Notes: a model not told the origin generated them from the sequence alone. 64,000 nt of DNA from Tardiphaga alba (GCF_018279705.1 NZ_CP036498.1:4605001-4669000); one strand, 5' to 3'. Shown: positions 1-10,905, counted from the first letter of the stretch. Numbers and translations: made by a program.

Positions 1-1263
1 CTCGCCCGCACGTGCGGCTTCGATGGTGGCGTTCAAGGCGAGCAGATTGGTCTGCGACGCGATGCTGTGAATGAGTTGCACGACTTCACCGATCTTCTCG
101 GCGCCGCTCGACAGGATCTGCACCGTCGCATTGGTGCGCTCGGCATCGCTGACGGCCTTGTTGGCGATCTCGCTGGATGCCGCGACCTGGCGCAATACCT
201 CGCTCACCGACGCCGACAACTCCTCGGCCGCCGACGCAACGGTGCTGACATTGTCGGAAGAGCGGTTGGACGCGGCGCTGACGGTGGCAGCACGCGCGCT
301 GGCATCGCTGGCCGTGCTCGTCATCGACTGTGCGGTGCTCTGCATGCCGGCGGCAGCGGTGGAGACCGAGCGCACGATGCCGGTGACGCTGCGCTCGAAA
401 TCGCCGGCCATCGCTTCCATGGCGGCGCGACGCTCGGAAGCAATGCGATCCTGCGCATCGCTCTCGGATTGCTCAAGCGAACGGATACGCATTGCATTGT
501 CCTTGAACACCTGAACCGTCTTCGCCATGGCGCCAACTTCGTCACCACGTTCAACGCCGGGGATCGCGGCATCGAGCTCGCCCCTGGCGAGAGCTTCCAT
601 GCGTGCACCAAGCTGACCCAGCGGGCCGGTGATGCTGCGGCTGATCAACCAGGCGATGACGCCGGCGACAGCCGCGATCGCGAGCATCGCCAGGCCCAGC
701 GCCCAGATGATCGGCTTCAGATGTGCGTCGAGGTCGTCGAGATAGGCGCCGGTGGCGATGAACATGTTCCAGCCCGGCAGCGCCGCGGCATAGCCCATCT
801 TGCGCGACGGCACGGTCTCGTTCGGCTTCTGGAATTCGTAGGTCAGGACATGGGAGCCCTTGGCAGCAACGCCGTCACGGAATTCGCGCGTGATCGGGAT
901 GCCGCTGACTTTCACATCAAGCCGGTTCGATCCCTGCTTGAAGCCGGGCAGATGAACCACGTCGCCATCCATCGTGTAAATGAAGAGATAGTTGCCGTTG
1001 TCATAGGTCATCGGCACCACACGGCGCAGCAATTCGGTCGTCGCTGCTTCCTTGGTGAGCTTGCCGGCGGCGACATCCTTCTGAATGTCTGCAGCCACAT
1101 TCGTGCCGATCTCGACGATCGTTTTGAGCTGAGCCAGCCGCGCGTCGAGCATCTCGCGTTTGACCAGAGAGGCGGCGAGAATGCCTGCGGCACAGAGGCC
1201 GATCATGGTCACCGCCACCAGGACGACGAGCTTGTAGGTGATACGGATATTGGCGAGCTTCAC
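1..1263 (-). CDS. Methyl-accepting chemotaxis protein, partial at its 3' end
   Basis: This is a transmembrane chemoreceptor that would signal through CheA/CheW. The protein begins with a positively charged membrane segment (MKLANIRITYKLVVLV), then a periplasmic Cache-type sensor domain (motif GNYLFIYTMDGDVV), a second membrane segment, a HAMP linker and the start of the methyl-accepting coiled coil. It runs off the left edge within the conserved hairpin region (ASQTNLLALNATIEAARAGE), so the C-terminal adaptation region is missing. I chose the GTG at 1263 because GGGGGA lies seven bases upstream; an in-frame ATG at 1308 is possible but has no such site. The ligand cannot be told from the sequence. 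Confidence 0.93.
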   Translation of the reverse strand, partial: MKLANIRITYKLVVLVAVTMIGLCAAGILAASLVKREMLDARLAQLKTIVEIGTNVAADIQKDVAAGKLTKEAATTELLRRVVPMTYDNGNYLFIYTMDGDVVHLPGFKQGSNRLDVKVSGIPITREFRDGVAAKGSHVLTYEFQKPNETVPSRKMGYAAALPGWNMFIATGAYLDDLDAHLKPIIWALGLAMLAIAAVAGVIAWLISRSITGPLGQLGARMEALARGELDAAIPGVERGDEVGAMAKTVQVFKDNAMRIRSLEQSESDAQDRIASERRAAMEAMAGDFERSVTGIVRSVSTAAAGMQSTAQSMTSTASDASARAATVSAASNRSSDNVSTVASAAEELSASVSEVLRQVAASSEIANKAVSDAERTNATVQILSSGAEKIGEVVQLIHSIASQTNLLALNATIEAARAGE

Positions 1264-1403
1264 GAATAATTCCCCCGAGCGCACGGCCTTCAGCCGCTGA
1301 TTTCTCATATGAGCGTACCGGAGTAGTGTTCCTAAATTCTTACATCCGGGGGCCGTGTTGGACCGATCGCACCGACCTCAACGGGAGAATTGTTCGCCAA
1401 ACG

Positions 1404-1434
1404 AAAAATCCCCGCCTTTAGGGCGGGGATTTTT
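1404..1434 (-). terminator. Rho-independent terminator after serA
   Basis: A 13-base inverted repeat (AAAAATCCCCGCC and its complement) with a five-base loop ends in a T run on the minus strand. It lies about 20 bases past the ancestral serA stop at 1453. The frameshifted reading frame runs through it. Confidence 0.85.
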
Positions 1435-1452
1435 GTCGGTTTGCAGCGTGGC

Positions 1453-3041
1453 TCAGAAGCCCAGCGCCTTCGCCTGTTTGACCTGCGGCAGCGCCTGCAC
1501 CTTGGCCAGCACATCGGCCGGGACCTGACCATCGACTTCGACCAGCGCGATGGCGTCCCCCCCTGGCTCTGGCGGCCGAGATGGAAGGTGGCGATGTTGA
1601 TCTTGGCGTCTCCGAGCAGCGAGGCGAAAGCGCCGATGAAGCCCGGCTTGTCCTCATTGGTGATGTAGATCATCGACTTGCCGAACTCTGCATCGACGCG
1701 GATGCCCTTGATATCGACAAGGCGGGGCTTGCCGTCGGCATAGACCGTGCCGGACACGGCACGTTCCTGCTTGTCGGTGGTCACCGCGACGGTGATCATG
1801 CTCTCATAGTCGCTCTGCGCAGCGCGGACCACTTCATCCACCACCATGCCGCGGGCCGAGGCGACGCTCGGCGCCGACACGACATTGACGTCGCCCAGCA
1901 TCGGACGCAGCAGGCCCGACAGCGCAGCCGAGGTCAGCGCCTTGATCTTCATCTCGGCGACGGCGCCTTCGTAAGTAATCGTCACCTTGGCGATGTCGCT
2001 GTCGGTGAGCTGGCCGGCGAAAGAGCCGAGCTTTTCCGCAAGCTCGATGAACGGCTTCAGCTTCGGGGCCTCCTCCGCAGTGATCGAAGGGAAGTTGATG
2101 GCATTGGAGATCGCGCCGGACAAAAGATAGTCCGACATCTGCTCCGCCACCTGCAGCGCGACATTCTCCTGCGCCTCATTGGTGGAGGCGCCGAGATGCG
2201 GCGTGCAGATCACATTGGGATGGCCGAACAGCACATTCTTGGTGGCGGGCTCCTCGACGAACACGTCGAAAGCAGCACCAGCCACCTGCCCGCTGTTCAG
2301 CGCATCGGCCAAAGCCTGCTCATCGACCAGACCGCCGCGTGCGCAATTGATGATGCGAACGCCCTTCTTCATCTTCGCAATGGCGGCGGCGTCGATGATG
2401 TTCTTCGTCTTCTCGGTGAGCGGCGTGTGCAGCGTGATGAAGTCTGCGCGCTTGAACAGATCGTCGAGTTCGACCTTCTCGACGCCGATATCCTTGGCGC
2501 GCTCCGGCGACAGGAACGGATCGAAGGCGACGACCTTCATGCGCAGGCCGAGTGCACGGTCAGCAGCGATCGCGCCGATATTGCCGCAGCCGATCACGCC
2601 CAGCGTCTTGCCGGTGATCTCGACGCCCATGAAGCGGTTCTTCTCCCACTTGCCGGCCTGCGTCGAGGCATCCGCCTGCGGGATTTCGCGGGCGAGCGAG
2701 AGCATCAGGGTGATGGCGTGTTCGGCGGTCGTGATCGAATTGCCGAACGGCGTATTCATCACGATGATGCCCTTGGCGGTGGCCGCGGGGATTTCGACAT
2801 TGTCGACGCCGATGCCGGCGCGGCCGATCACCTTCAGGCGCGATGCCTTCTCGATGATCTTCGCCGTGGCCTTGGTAGCCGAGCGGATGGCGAGGCCATC
2901 ATAATTGCCGATGATCTCGGCGAGTTTTTCTTTGTCCTTGCCGAGGTTCGGCTGGAAATCGACGTCGATGCCACGATCCTTGAAGATCTGCACGGCAGCG
3001 GGAGAGAGAGCATCGGAGATGAGAACTTTGGGGGCGGTCAT
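1453..3041 (-). CDS. serA: D-3-phosphoglycerate dehydrogenase, frameshifted near the C-terminus
   Basis: SerA oxidises 3-phosphoglycerate to 3-phosphohydroxypyruvate, the first step of serine synthesis. Visible are the NAD-binding GxGxxG (GCGNIG, about residues 151-156), the catalytic Arg in NCARGGLVDE, Glu in FVEEPATKN and His in TPHLGAST, and a C-terminal ACT domain. The ACT domain is broken: a run of seven C at 1557-1563 should be eight, because one added base restores the normal ending DAIALVEVDG...QAKALGF and the stop at 1453, giving 529 residues, the usual length. As written, the frame changes at about residue 494 and runs on to a stop at 1332. The start at 3041 (MTAPKVLISD) follows the family. 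serC lies just upstream. Confidence 0.93.
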
Positions 3042-3080
3042 GGGATGTGATCCTGTGTTTGCTGAAACACGCACGCGCTC

Positions 3081-3243
3081 TTTCCTTCTCCCCTTGTGGG
3101 AGAAGGTGCCTTCGCACAGCGAAGGCGGATGAGGGGTAATGCTGGGCTCGGAGTTTGTGGCTACCCTCACCCGTCTCGAGCGCTTCGCGCTCGATCCACC
3201 CTCTCCCACCCCGCACAGCTTCGCTGTGCTTGGGGGAGAGGGG
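3081..3243. repeat. Mosaic palindromic intergenic element between serC and serA
   Basis: About 160 bases of nested inverted repeats. The outer arms are TTCTCCCCTTGTGGGAGAAG at the left and a CTCTCCC...GGGGGAGAGG block at the right. Inner hairpins include CCTTCGCACAGCGAAGG, TCGAGCGCTTCGCGCTCGA and GCACAGCTTCGCTGTGC. It looks like the intergenic mosaic elements known in Rhizobiales and sits in the middle of the serC-serA unit without a gene of its own. A related element occurs at 26304-26497. Confidence 0.7.
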
Positions 3244-3259
3244 AAATTAAGAGTGCTAC

Positions 3260-4432
<1,173 letters not shown>

Positions 4433-4455
4433 CGTCTATCCTTCCAGATAGTAAG

Positions 4456-4531
4456 CCTCCCGTTGGGGGGAGGTGTCCCGAGACCGCAGATATGGGAAAG
4501 GCCCCGAAGCGTCAAGCGACTTCGGGGCCTT
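4456..4531 (-). promoter_or_regulatory. Candidate structured leader of serC (two hairpins)
   Basis: Upstream of serC on the minus strand are a strong hairpin at 4498-4531 (arms AAGGCCCCGAAG and CTTCGGGGCCTT) followed by only a short T stretch, and a second hairpin at about 4456-4473 (CCTCCC/GGGAGG) close to the ribosome-binding region. Position and form recall the serC RNA motif reported upstream of serC in alphaproteobacteria, but I match it only by location and general shape. The first hairpin could equally be a weak terminator for the small gene at 4556-4801. Confidence 0.4.
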
Positions 4532-4555
4532 CACGGGTGATTGATGAGATGTCGC

Positions 4556-4801
4556 TCAGGCGGCGCCATCCACGGGCGCGACGCCCTGCCCTTCCGGCTG
4601 GCTGCAAAGAGCATCCGCTTCGCCGGCACTCACTTCCAGCGGAGAGCCGGCATCTGGCACCAGCGGGACTTCTTCGAGCAATCCCGACGCATCGACGACC
4701 AGCTGCGCAGCCCGCCGCCGGCTTGCCATTTTCATCACACTCTGATCGTCGACCTTGACGACATAATCGGCACCGATCTTCTCAATGGAGTAATTTTTCA
4801 T
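4556..4801 (-). CDS. Small conserved-looking hypothetical protein (81 aa)
   Basis: I do not recognise the family. The N-terminal half (MKNYSIEKIGADYVVKVDDQSVMKMASRRRAAQLVVDASG) reads as a compact folded domain with basic patches, and the C-terminal half is acidic and Pro/Gly-rich. The codon use resembles its neighbours and it lies in the same direction as serC, about 120 bases upstream. No signal peptide or membrane segment is seen. It is probably a real gene, with the function unknown. Confidence 0.6.
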   Translation of the reverse strand: MKNYSIEKIGADYVVKVDDQSVMKMASRRRAAQLVVDASGLLEEVPLVPDAGSPLEVSAGEADALCSQPEGQGVAPVDGAA

Positions 4802-5006
4802 GCTTCATTCCAACGTCCCCAGACGTAGATAGATACGTCGAGACGTCCGGGCCGTTCCGAAACAAAGCCGTTCAGGGCCGCGCTGGTTTACGCGTCATTA
4901 ATCGAACCACGGACCAGCGCAGCCGCATGATACCGACAGCTGTCGCATGCGGAAAAATCAAGCACTCGATTACCGCCACGCCTGTCAACGCGACACCAGC
5001 GTTGCG

Positions 5007-5588
5007 TCAGGCGATACGTAATGCCTGTTCGCTATCCGCGATCCAGCGCCTGATCGCCTGATAGCCCGCGAGATGAAAACCGCCTTCATGCGCGACGCGC
5101 GTGTAGGCGAGCAAGGCCACATCAGCCAGCGAAAAGGCATCGCCGAGAAGATAGCGGCTCACCTTGAATTGGCGCTCCATCCGCGCCAGCGCGAATTGTC
5201 CGCGCTTCACTTTCTCAGGATCGAGATCGGAGATGGCCTTGCCGAGATAGACCATCTGATAGCGGCACACGGCAATGTAGGGCTCGTGGCTGTACTGTTC
5301 CCAGAACAGCCATTCATCCATCTTCGCCGCCTGGTACGGATCGGCGGGGATCAGCGCACTGCCGCGGGCGAGATAGCGGATGATGGCATTGGATTGCGCC
5401 AGCGGACGACCGTCATCCAGCACGACGGTCGGCACCTGCCCGGCAGTGTTCAAAGCAAGAAATTCCGGCGTCCGGCTCTCGCCTTTCTGGGTATCGACAT
5501 CGATCCAGTCATAGGCCAGTGCAAGATGATCGCAGACCCACTTCACCTTCAAGCAATTGCCCGAACCAAGATCGCCGTAGATTTTCAT
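5007..5588 (-). CDS. Glutathione S-transferase family protein
   Basis: A 193-residue cytosolic GST: an N-terminal thioredoxin-fold domain (MKIYGDLGSGNCLKVKWVCDHL) with the glutathione-contact QSNAI near residue 65, and an all-helical C-terminal domain with the usual N-capping motif (FSLADVALLAYTRV). It would conjugate or reduce electrophiles with glutathione; the substrate is unknown. It stands alone between a 200-base gap and an outer-membrane protein gene. It is one of four GST genes in this window and is most like the one at 20823-21476 in its opening and its KGESRTPEFLALN segment. Confidence 0.93.
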   Translation of the reverse strand: MKIYGDLGSGNCLKVKWVCDHLALAYDWIDVDTQKGESRTPEFLALNTAGQVPTVVLDDGRPLAQSNAIIRYLARGSALIPADPYQAAKMDEWLFWEQYSHEPYIAVCRYQMVYLGKAISDLDPEKVKRGQFALARMERQFKVSRYLLGDAFSLADVALLAYTRVAHEGGFHLAGYQAIRRWIADSEQALRIA

Positions 5589-5678
5589 GGCTGCATCCCC
5601 TGCCTGGCCAGAAGAGCAGCATTCCCGCCATGCGGTGTCAATCTACCCTGAAGGTTAGTCGCGAGAGGGGCGGCACGA

Positions 5679-6440
5679 TCAGAACCTGTAGCCGAGACCG
5701 ACGCGCCCGCTATTGACGTTGCCGTCAACGTCCTTCGCCGTGATGCGCTGATATTCGTATTCCGCGCGCATGAACAGGCCGCCGACGAGCATCACATCGA
5801 CACCAAGGCCCGCTGAATAGCCATAGACGAGATTCGACTTGGTGTCGCGGTTCGGCGGATAATACACGCCGCCGATGCTCACTTGCGTGCTGCGATCGGT
5901 CACCATGTTGCCGGCACCGACGCCGACAAAGGCGTAAGGCAGGAAGCTTCCGGCAACATAACCCGCACGAAGGCGCAGCGAGCCGAAGTCATCGATCTTG
6001 ATCGTGGCGGTCGAACTCGTCGTCAACGGCGTGCCAAGGCTATCGGTGCTTCCAGCGGCCGCGCTCGTCACTGTCTTGTAGCTGCCATGAATGTAGTTCG
6101 CCTCGAGACCGATAACGACATCGTCCCATTGCGAATTGTAGCCGACGAAGCCGCCAAAGGCCGTGCTGTTATCCTGCGGCGATGCGAGCCCCGGCCAATT
6201 GAACTGACCGGTCTCGCCGACCGGCGGGATATAGGTCGATTGAAGGCCGGCATTGAAGCTAGGAGAGATATTGGACACGGCCGAGCCATAGCTCGCCTGC
6301 CCACCGACATAAAAGCCGTCCCAGATCGGTCGCTGCAGGACGGGACCGTCCTGGAACGAACCACGCAGGAACGGCAGATCGGCAGCCTGGGCGGCTTGCC
6401 CAAAAGTGAAAACAGCTGCGGCAATCAGAAAGCTACGCAT
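5679..6440 (-). CDS. Outer-membrane beta-barrel protein (Omp25/RopB-like)
   Basis: An exported 253-residue protein with a signal peptide (MRSFLIAAAVFTFGQAAQA followed by ADLP) and a barrel that ends in the outer-membrane signature phenylalanine (RVGLGYRF). Features shared with the Omp25/RopB group include WDGFYVGGQASYG near the N-terminus and alternating hydrophobic strands. It probably sits in the outer membrane as a small structural barrel. I start at the second ATG (6440) because GAGGA is nine bases before it, while it abuts the ATG at 6449. A second barrel gene lies directly upstream. Confidence 0.9.
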   Translation of the reverse strand: MRSFLIAAAVFTFGQAAQAADLPFLRGSFQDGPVLQRPIWDGFYVGGQASYGSAVSNISPSFNAGLQSTYIPPVGETGQFNWPGLASPQDNSTAFGGFVGYNSQWDDVVIGLEANYIHGSYKTVTSAAAGSTDSLGTPLTTSSTATIKIDDFGSLRLRAGYVAGSFLPYAFVGVGAGNMVTDRSTQVSIGGVYYPPNRDTKSNLVYGYSAGLGVDVMLVGGLFMRAEYEYQRITAKDVDGNVNSGRVGLGYRF

Positions 6441-6524
6441 CACGATCATTCCTCAACGCACCGGACTGTCGTGATCATCCCCCGTTAACCTTAATCGTTA
6501 GTTGCAATGATACCACCTGCGCAA

Positions 6525-6555
6525 AACAAAACGGCGCGGGAAGCTCCCGCGCCGT
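6525..6555 (-). terminator. Rho-independent terminator after the second barrel gene
   Basis: An 11-base perfect inverted repeat (ACGGCGCGGGA with its complement, three-base loop) is followed on the minus strand by TTTTGTTTT. It lies 28 bases after the stop at 6583, so the two barrel genes are probably separate transcripts. Confidence 0.9.
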
Positions 6556-6582
6556 TAAGGTCTCTTAAGATCGAGTAGGTGA

Positions 6583-7413
6583 TCAGCCCTTGCGCATCAG
6601 CGGCGGCGCATAGGCGGCCGGCGGCGGCGTATCGAGGTTCCAGCGCACACCGAGCTTCAGGTCATGCGAGGTGATGTCCTTGAGGACGATGGACGATGCA
6701 CCAGCGGCGGAATTGTCGTAGGCGCGGAAGTTACCCGGACGCCCCGAACCGAGATCCACATAGCTGTAAGCCAGTTCGAGCGTCAGGCTCGGATTGACCT
6801 TGTAGGACAGACCGGCATGGGCCGCCCAAGCCATGTTCCACTGACCGTGATCCTCGAAGTAAGTCACGCTGCTCGAGAATGCGCCGTTGTTGCTGCGCAC
6901 GCCGTCATCGCGGAAGCCGCTGATCCTGTTATACGAAGCGCCGATGCCGGCGCCGATGAACGGCGTAACGCACCACCAGGTGCCGAGATCGACATAGGCA
7001 TTCGCCATGAACAGCAGTTCCGACTTGCTGCCGCTATAGTTGTTGGCGCCATCGTCGCCAGGACCGTACTGGACGCTGCTCGATCCGTGGAAATTGGCGC
7101 GACCGCGATACTGTCCAGTGACGTCCGCGCGGAACCAGTTGTTGAACTGATAGCCGAGGCCGACGCCGTAGATGCCTGCGCTGTCAAAGCCCAGGCCATT
7201 GGCCTGATTGGGGAATGCCAGCGAGTTTTCCAGACGCTTCACTTGCTGGTTGCTCATGCCGATATCACCGCGCAGATACCAGCCACCGAAGTCTTCGACC
7301 GGCGGCGGGGCATACATGGCAGGCGGGGGAGCAATAGGCATGTCGGCGGCGAAAACAGCGGTCGACATCAGGGACGCCGCACCTGCGGCAACAATAAATT
7401 TCACGCTACGCAT
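6583..7413 (-). CDS. Outer-membrane beta-barrel protein
   Basis: A 276-residue exported barrel protein. The signal peptide (MRSVKFIVAAGAASLMSTAVFA) is followed by a Pro-rich linker (ADMPIAPPPAMYAPPPVEDFGG) and then WYLRGDIGMSNQ, an opening common in Rhizobiales outer-membrane porin-like proteins; beta strands follow to the end. The C-terminus carries another Pro-rich tail (TPPPAAYAPPLMRKG) rather than a final Phe, which is usual for this subgroup. I start at 7413 because AAGGA is seven bases before that ATG; the ATG at 7422 overlaps it. Confidence 0.9.
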   Translation of the reverse strand: MRSVKFIVAAGAASLMSTAVFAADMPIAPPPAMYAPPPVEDFGGWYLRGDIGMSNQQVKRLENSLAFPNQANGLGFDSAGIYGVGLGYQFNNWFRADVTGQYRGRANFHGSSSVQYGPGDDGANNYSGSKSELLFMANAYVDLGTWWCVTPFIGAGIGASYNRISGFRDDGVRSNNGAFSSSVTYFEDHGQWNMAWAAHAGLSYKVNPSLTLELAYSYVDLGSGRPGNFRAYDNSAAGASSIVLKDITSHDLKLGVRWNLDTPPPAAYAPPLMRKG

Positions 7414-7626
7414 TGGCTTCATCCTTGTTGGGCCAGAGAGGCAAACAAACGAGGCCTCTCACTCGGAAACTCACAAGCGGACGATGACACCAATGTCTTA
7501 AGCGGCACTTAACCCTAACAATTAAGGTTGATATTTGGTGACGGTAAAAAACAGCATTGTCGTTTCCTGCCCTCGCAGCGTCACAACTACTAACAACTCC
7601 TTGATGCGGCGACCGATCGCACAACG
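7414..7626. other. Intergenic region upstream of the barrel gene, no gene seen
   Basis: With the adjoining terminator and repeat, 7414-7775 is the gap between the barrel gene and glmM. This part is relatively AT-rich and must hold the barrel gene promoter, but I could not settle on one clear -35/-10 pair. No credible coding frame is present. Confidence 0.5.
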
Positions 7627-7654
7627 AAAAACGCCGCGCATCAGCGCGGCGTTT
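7627..7654 (-). terminator. Rho-independent terminator after glmM
   Basis: Inverted repeat AAACGCCGCGC/GCGCGGCGTTT with a four-base loop, followed on the minus strand by a T run. It lies about 120 bases beyond the glmM stop, past the palindromic repeat at 7684-7771. Confidence 0.8.
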
Positions 7655-7683
7655 GAGATTCGTTAACTATCAAAACTGGACTT

Positions 7684-7771
7684 GTAGGTCGGATGAGGCG
7701 AAGCCGTCATCCGCCGGCCGAGTGCATGATTGAAACTTCGCGGCGGATGACGCTTCGCTCATCCACCCTAC
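7684..7771. repeat. GTAG...CTAC palindromic repeat, copy 1
   Basis: An 88-base element with long imperfect inverted arms (GTAGGTCGGATGAGGCGAAG at the left; GCTTCGCTCATCCACCCTAC at the right). It sits directly after glmM. The same plan (GTAG + sequence + GCGAAGCG ... CGCTTCGC + complement + CTAC) recurs at 16566, 53994, 55624 and 60944. Confidence 0.75.
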
Positions 7772-7775
7772 AGAA

Positions 7776-9122
7776 TCATGCCGCGGCAGCGTGGCCGAGC
7801 GCATCGACGATGGTATCGACGACTTCCTCGACCATGACACGGTCATCGCCCTCGCCCATCACGCGGATCACCGGTTCGGTGCCCGACGGACGGATCAGCA
7901 GGCGGCCATGGCCGTTGAGGCGCTGCTCGGCCGCCGCGATGGTGGACTTCACCTCGGCATTGTCGAGCGGCTTGCCACTGCGATAACGCACATTCTTCAG
8001 GATCTGCGGCAGCGGATCGAACAGGTGGCAGACTTCCGAGACCGAGCGACCAAGCTTCTGCACCACCGCAAGCACCTGCAACGCAGCGACGAAGCCGTCG
8101 CCCGTGGTCGCATAGTCCGACATGATGATGTGGCCTGACGGTTCGCCGCCAACATTGTAGCCGTTCTTCATCATCTGCTCGAGCACGTAGCGATCGCCCA
8201 CCGCGGTGCGGATGAGTTCGATGCCATGCGACTGCAGGAAACGCTCGAGGCCGAGATTGGACATCACCGTCGAAACGATGCCCGGCTTCGCCAGACGACC
8301 ATCTTCCTTCCAGCTCTGCGCGATCACTGCGAGCAGCTGGTCGCCGTCGACGACATGGCCACGCTCATCGACGATGATGACGCGGTCCGCATCGCCATCG
8401 AGCGCAATGCCGATATCGGCGCGCAGTTCGCGCACCTTGCGGCTCAGCGCTTCCGGCGCCGTCGAGCCGCATTCCTTGTTGATGTTGAAGCCATCGGGCT
8501 CCACACCGATCGAGATGACATCGGCGCCGAGTTCCCACAGCGCTTCCGGCACCACCTTGTAGGCTGCGCCATTGGCGCAATCGACGACGACGCGCAGGCC
8601 TTCCAGGCTGATGTCGCGCGGCAGCGTGCGCTTGGCGAATTCGATGTAGCGGTCATGGACGCCATCGATACGACGCGCACGTCCGAGATTGGCGCTCTGC
8701 GACAGCTGGCGATCAAGATTGTCGTCGAGCAATTCCTCGATCTGCTTTTCCACGTCGTCGGACAGCTTGAAGCCGAGCGGGCCGAACAGCTTGATGCCGT
8801 TGTCCTCGAACAGGTTGTGCGAGGCCGAGATCATGACGCCGAGATCGGCGCGCATCGACTTGGTGAGCATCGCCACCGCCGGCGTCGGCATCGGGCCGAC
8901 CAGGAGCACATCCATGCCCACCGAGGTGAAACCCGCCACCATGGCGTTTTCGATCATGTAGCCGGACAGGCGGGTGTCCTTGCCGATCACCACGCGGTGA
9001 CGGTGATCGCCACGCTGAAACACGAGGCCGGCGGCCTGCCCGACCTTCAGCGCCAATTCCGGCGTGATCAATCCATTGGCACGACCGCGAATGCCGTCAG
9101 TCCCGAAATATTTGCGGCTCAT
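7776..9122 (-). CDS. glmM: Phosphoglucosamine mutase
   Basis: GlmM interconverts glucosamine-6-phosphate and glucosamine-1-phosphate on the way to UDP-GlcNAc for peptidoglycan and LPS. The 448-residue protein carries the phosphoserine loop MISASHN with the catalytic Ser at about residue 101, the metal-binding DGDADRV, the sugar-binding GEPSGH and the phosphate-binding [12 protein letters not shown] near the C-terminus. The start at 9122 ([16 protein letters not shown]) is the family start and has GGGGG a few bases upstream; the longer open frame to 9197 adds an unrelated N-terminus. The gene is followed by a palindromic repeat and a terminator. Confidence 0.97.
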   Translation of the reverse strand: MSRKYFGTDGIRGRANGLITPELALKVGQAAGLVFQRGDHRHRVVIGKDTRLSGYMIENAMVAGFTSVGMDVLLVGPMPTPAVAMLTKSMRADLGVMISASHNLFEDNGIKLFGPLGFKLSDDVEKQIEELLDDNLDRQLSQSANLGRARRIDGVHDRYIEFAKRTLPRDISLEGLRVVVDCANGAAYKVVPEALWELGADVISIGVEPDGFNINKECGSTAPEALSRKVRELRADIGIALDGDADRVIIVDERGHVVDGDQLLAVIAQSWKEDGRLAKPGIVSTVMSNLGLERFLQSHGIELIRTAVGDRYVLEQMMKNGYNVGGEPSGHIIMSDYATTGDGFVAALQVLAVVQKLGRSVSEVCHLFDPLPQILKNVRYRSGKPLDNAEVKSTIAAAEQRLNGHGRLLIRPSGTEPVIRVMGEGDDRVMVEEVVDTIVDALGHAAAA

Positions 9123-9352
9123 GATAACCCCCATTGCGCCCGCACTTCGCAGGCGCACAACGCGTCCCGGCCGACTCACGGCACCGGTTCGCCTCACATG
9201 TGACCGTCTTATAGAGCGGCAGCCGCTAAATTCCGTTCAAAAAATATGATGAATCATTACCGAGGGCGGCCGGCTCCGCAAGCATTCAACCCTTTGAAAA
9301 GTCGTAGCTATTTACCGGGCGCGCGGGAACACCCGGCGCAGCCGTCCCCAGC

Positions 9353-9604
<252 letters not shown>

Positions 9605-9651
9605 TTAGATGACGTCCCAACAAGTAAATACAAGAACGGCTGGGACTTCTC

Positions 9652-10791
9652 ATGAAGCATATCACCTGCATCGAAGATCTTCGTCTTGAACATAAGCGCA
9701 ATGTGCCGAAGGCCTTCTTCGATTACGTCGATCACGGCTCCTATAGCGAAGACACGTTTCGCGCCAATACCGAAGACCTGCAGAAGCTGAAATTCCGCCA
9801 GCGCATTCTTGTCGACATCGACAGGCGCGACACCTCGACGACGATCCTCGGCGAGAAGGCGACGATGCCTTTGATCTGCGCGCCGGTCGGCTCCACCGGC
9901 ATGCAGTATGGCGACGGCGAGATCCACGCCTGCCGCGCCGCGCAGGCGTTCGGCATCCCCTACACGCTGTCCACGATGTCGATCAATTCGATCGAGGACC
10001 TCGCCGAGAATGTCGAGAAGCCGTTCTGGTTTCAGCTCTATGTGATGAAAGACCGCGGCTTCATCAAGGAGCTGATCGAGCGCGCCATCAAGGCCAAGTG
10101 TAGCGCCTTGGTGCTGACGGTGGACCTGCAGGTGATCGGCCAGCGCCATGCGGACATCAAGAACGGCCTGTCGGTGCCGCCGCAGATCTACAATCTCAAG
10201 AACATGATCGACTTCGTCAGCCATCCCGCCTGGCTGATGCGCACACTGCAGGCCAAGCGCCGCAACTTCGGCAATATCGCCGGCTTCGTGAAGAACACCG
10301 ACGATCTCGAGTCGGTGTCGCAATGGACGGCATCGCAGTTCGACGCCACGCTGAACTGGAAGGATCTCGACTGGATCCGCAGCATCTGGCCCGGCAAGAT
10401 CATCATCAAGGGCATCCACGACATCGAGGATGCGCGCGAGGCCGTGAAGGTCGGTGCGCAGGCGATGGTGGTCTCGAACCATGGCGGCCGCCAGCTCGAT
10501 GGCGCACCGTCATCGATCTCGGTTCTGCCGGGGATCGTCGATGCGGTCGGCTCGGAAATCGAGGTGATGTTCGACAGCGGCATCCGCTCCGGCCAGGACA
10601 TCATGCGCGCGCTCGCGCTCGGCGCGAAGTCGTGCATGATCGGCCGCGCCTATGTCTACGGCCTCGGCGCCTATGGCGGCCCCGGCGTGACCAAGGCGCT
10701 GGACATCCTGCGCAACGAACTCAGCACCACCATGGGCCTGTGCGGCGTCAACGACATCGCCGGCATCAGCAAGCGCGTATTGGTGCAGTAG
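9652..10791 (+). CDS. lldD: FMN-dependent L-lactate dehydrogenase / alpha-hydroxy-acid oxidase
   Basis: A 379-residue member of the FMN-dependent alpha-hydroxy-acid dehydrogenase family. The FMN site is seen in PLICAPVGSTGM, QLYV and TVDLQVIGQR. The active-site block SNHGGRQLDGAPSS holds the catalytic His and substrate-binding Arg, and the phosphate-binding end is DSGIRSGQDIMRAL and GRAYVYGLGAYG. In this family the enzyme oxidises L-lactate to pyruvate and passes electrons to quinone or cytochrome; other 2-hydroxy acids cannot be excluded. It stands alone and is followed by a palindromic repeat. Confidence 0.9.
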   Translation: MKHITCIEDLRLEHKRNVPKAFFDYVDHGSYSEDTFRANTEDLQKLKFRQRILVDIDRRDTSTTILGEKATMPLICAPVGSTGMQYGDGEIHACRAAQAFGIPYTLSTMSINSIEDLAENVEKPFWFQLYVMKDRGFIKELIERAIKAKCSALVLTVDLQVIGQRHADIKNGLSVPPQIYNLKNMIDFVSHPAWLMRTLQAKRRNFGNIAGFVKNTDDLESVSQWTASQFDATLNWKDLDWIRSIWPGKIIIKGIHDIEDAREAVKVGAQAMVVSNHGGRQLDGAPSSISVLPGIVDAVGSEIEVMFDSGIRSGQDIMRALALGAKSCMIGRAYVYGLGAYGGPGVTKALDILRNELSTTMGLCGVNDIAGISKRVLVQ

Positions 10792-10795
10792 TAAT

Positions 10796-10901
10796 CGTCA
10801 TTGCGAGCCCTGACGAATTGCAAAGCAATTCGTTTGGGCGAAGCAATCCAGTTCTTCGTCGAAGGCTGGATTGCTTCGTCGCTTCACTCCTCGCAATGAC
10901 G
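10796..10901. repeat. CGTCATTGCGAG...CGCAATGACG palindromic repeat, copy 1
   Basis: A 106-base element with outer arms CGTCATTGCGAG and CTCGCAATGACG and inner arms GAAGCAATCCAG and CTGGATTGCTTC. It lies between convergent genes. The same element occurs at 36735-36823 and 48126-48211. Confidence 0.85.
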
Positions 10902-10905
10902 GAGT

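Noticed and set aside
1557..1563. Programmed frameshifting as an explanation for serA
   Set aside because: No slippery heptamer with a stimulatory structure is apparent and serA is not known to use one; a lost base is simpler.
1581..3050. Long plus-strand open frame antisense to serA
   Set aside because: Only a shadow of the real gene; composition (Asp/Arg/His-rich) is typical of antisense frames here.
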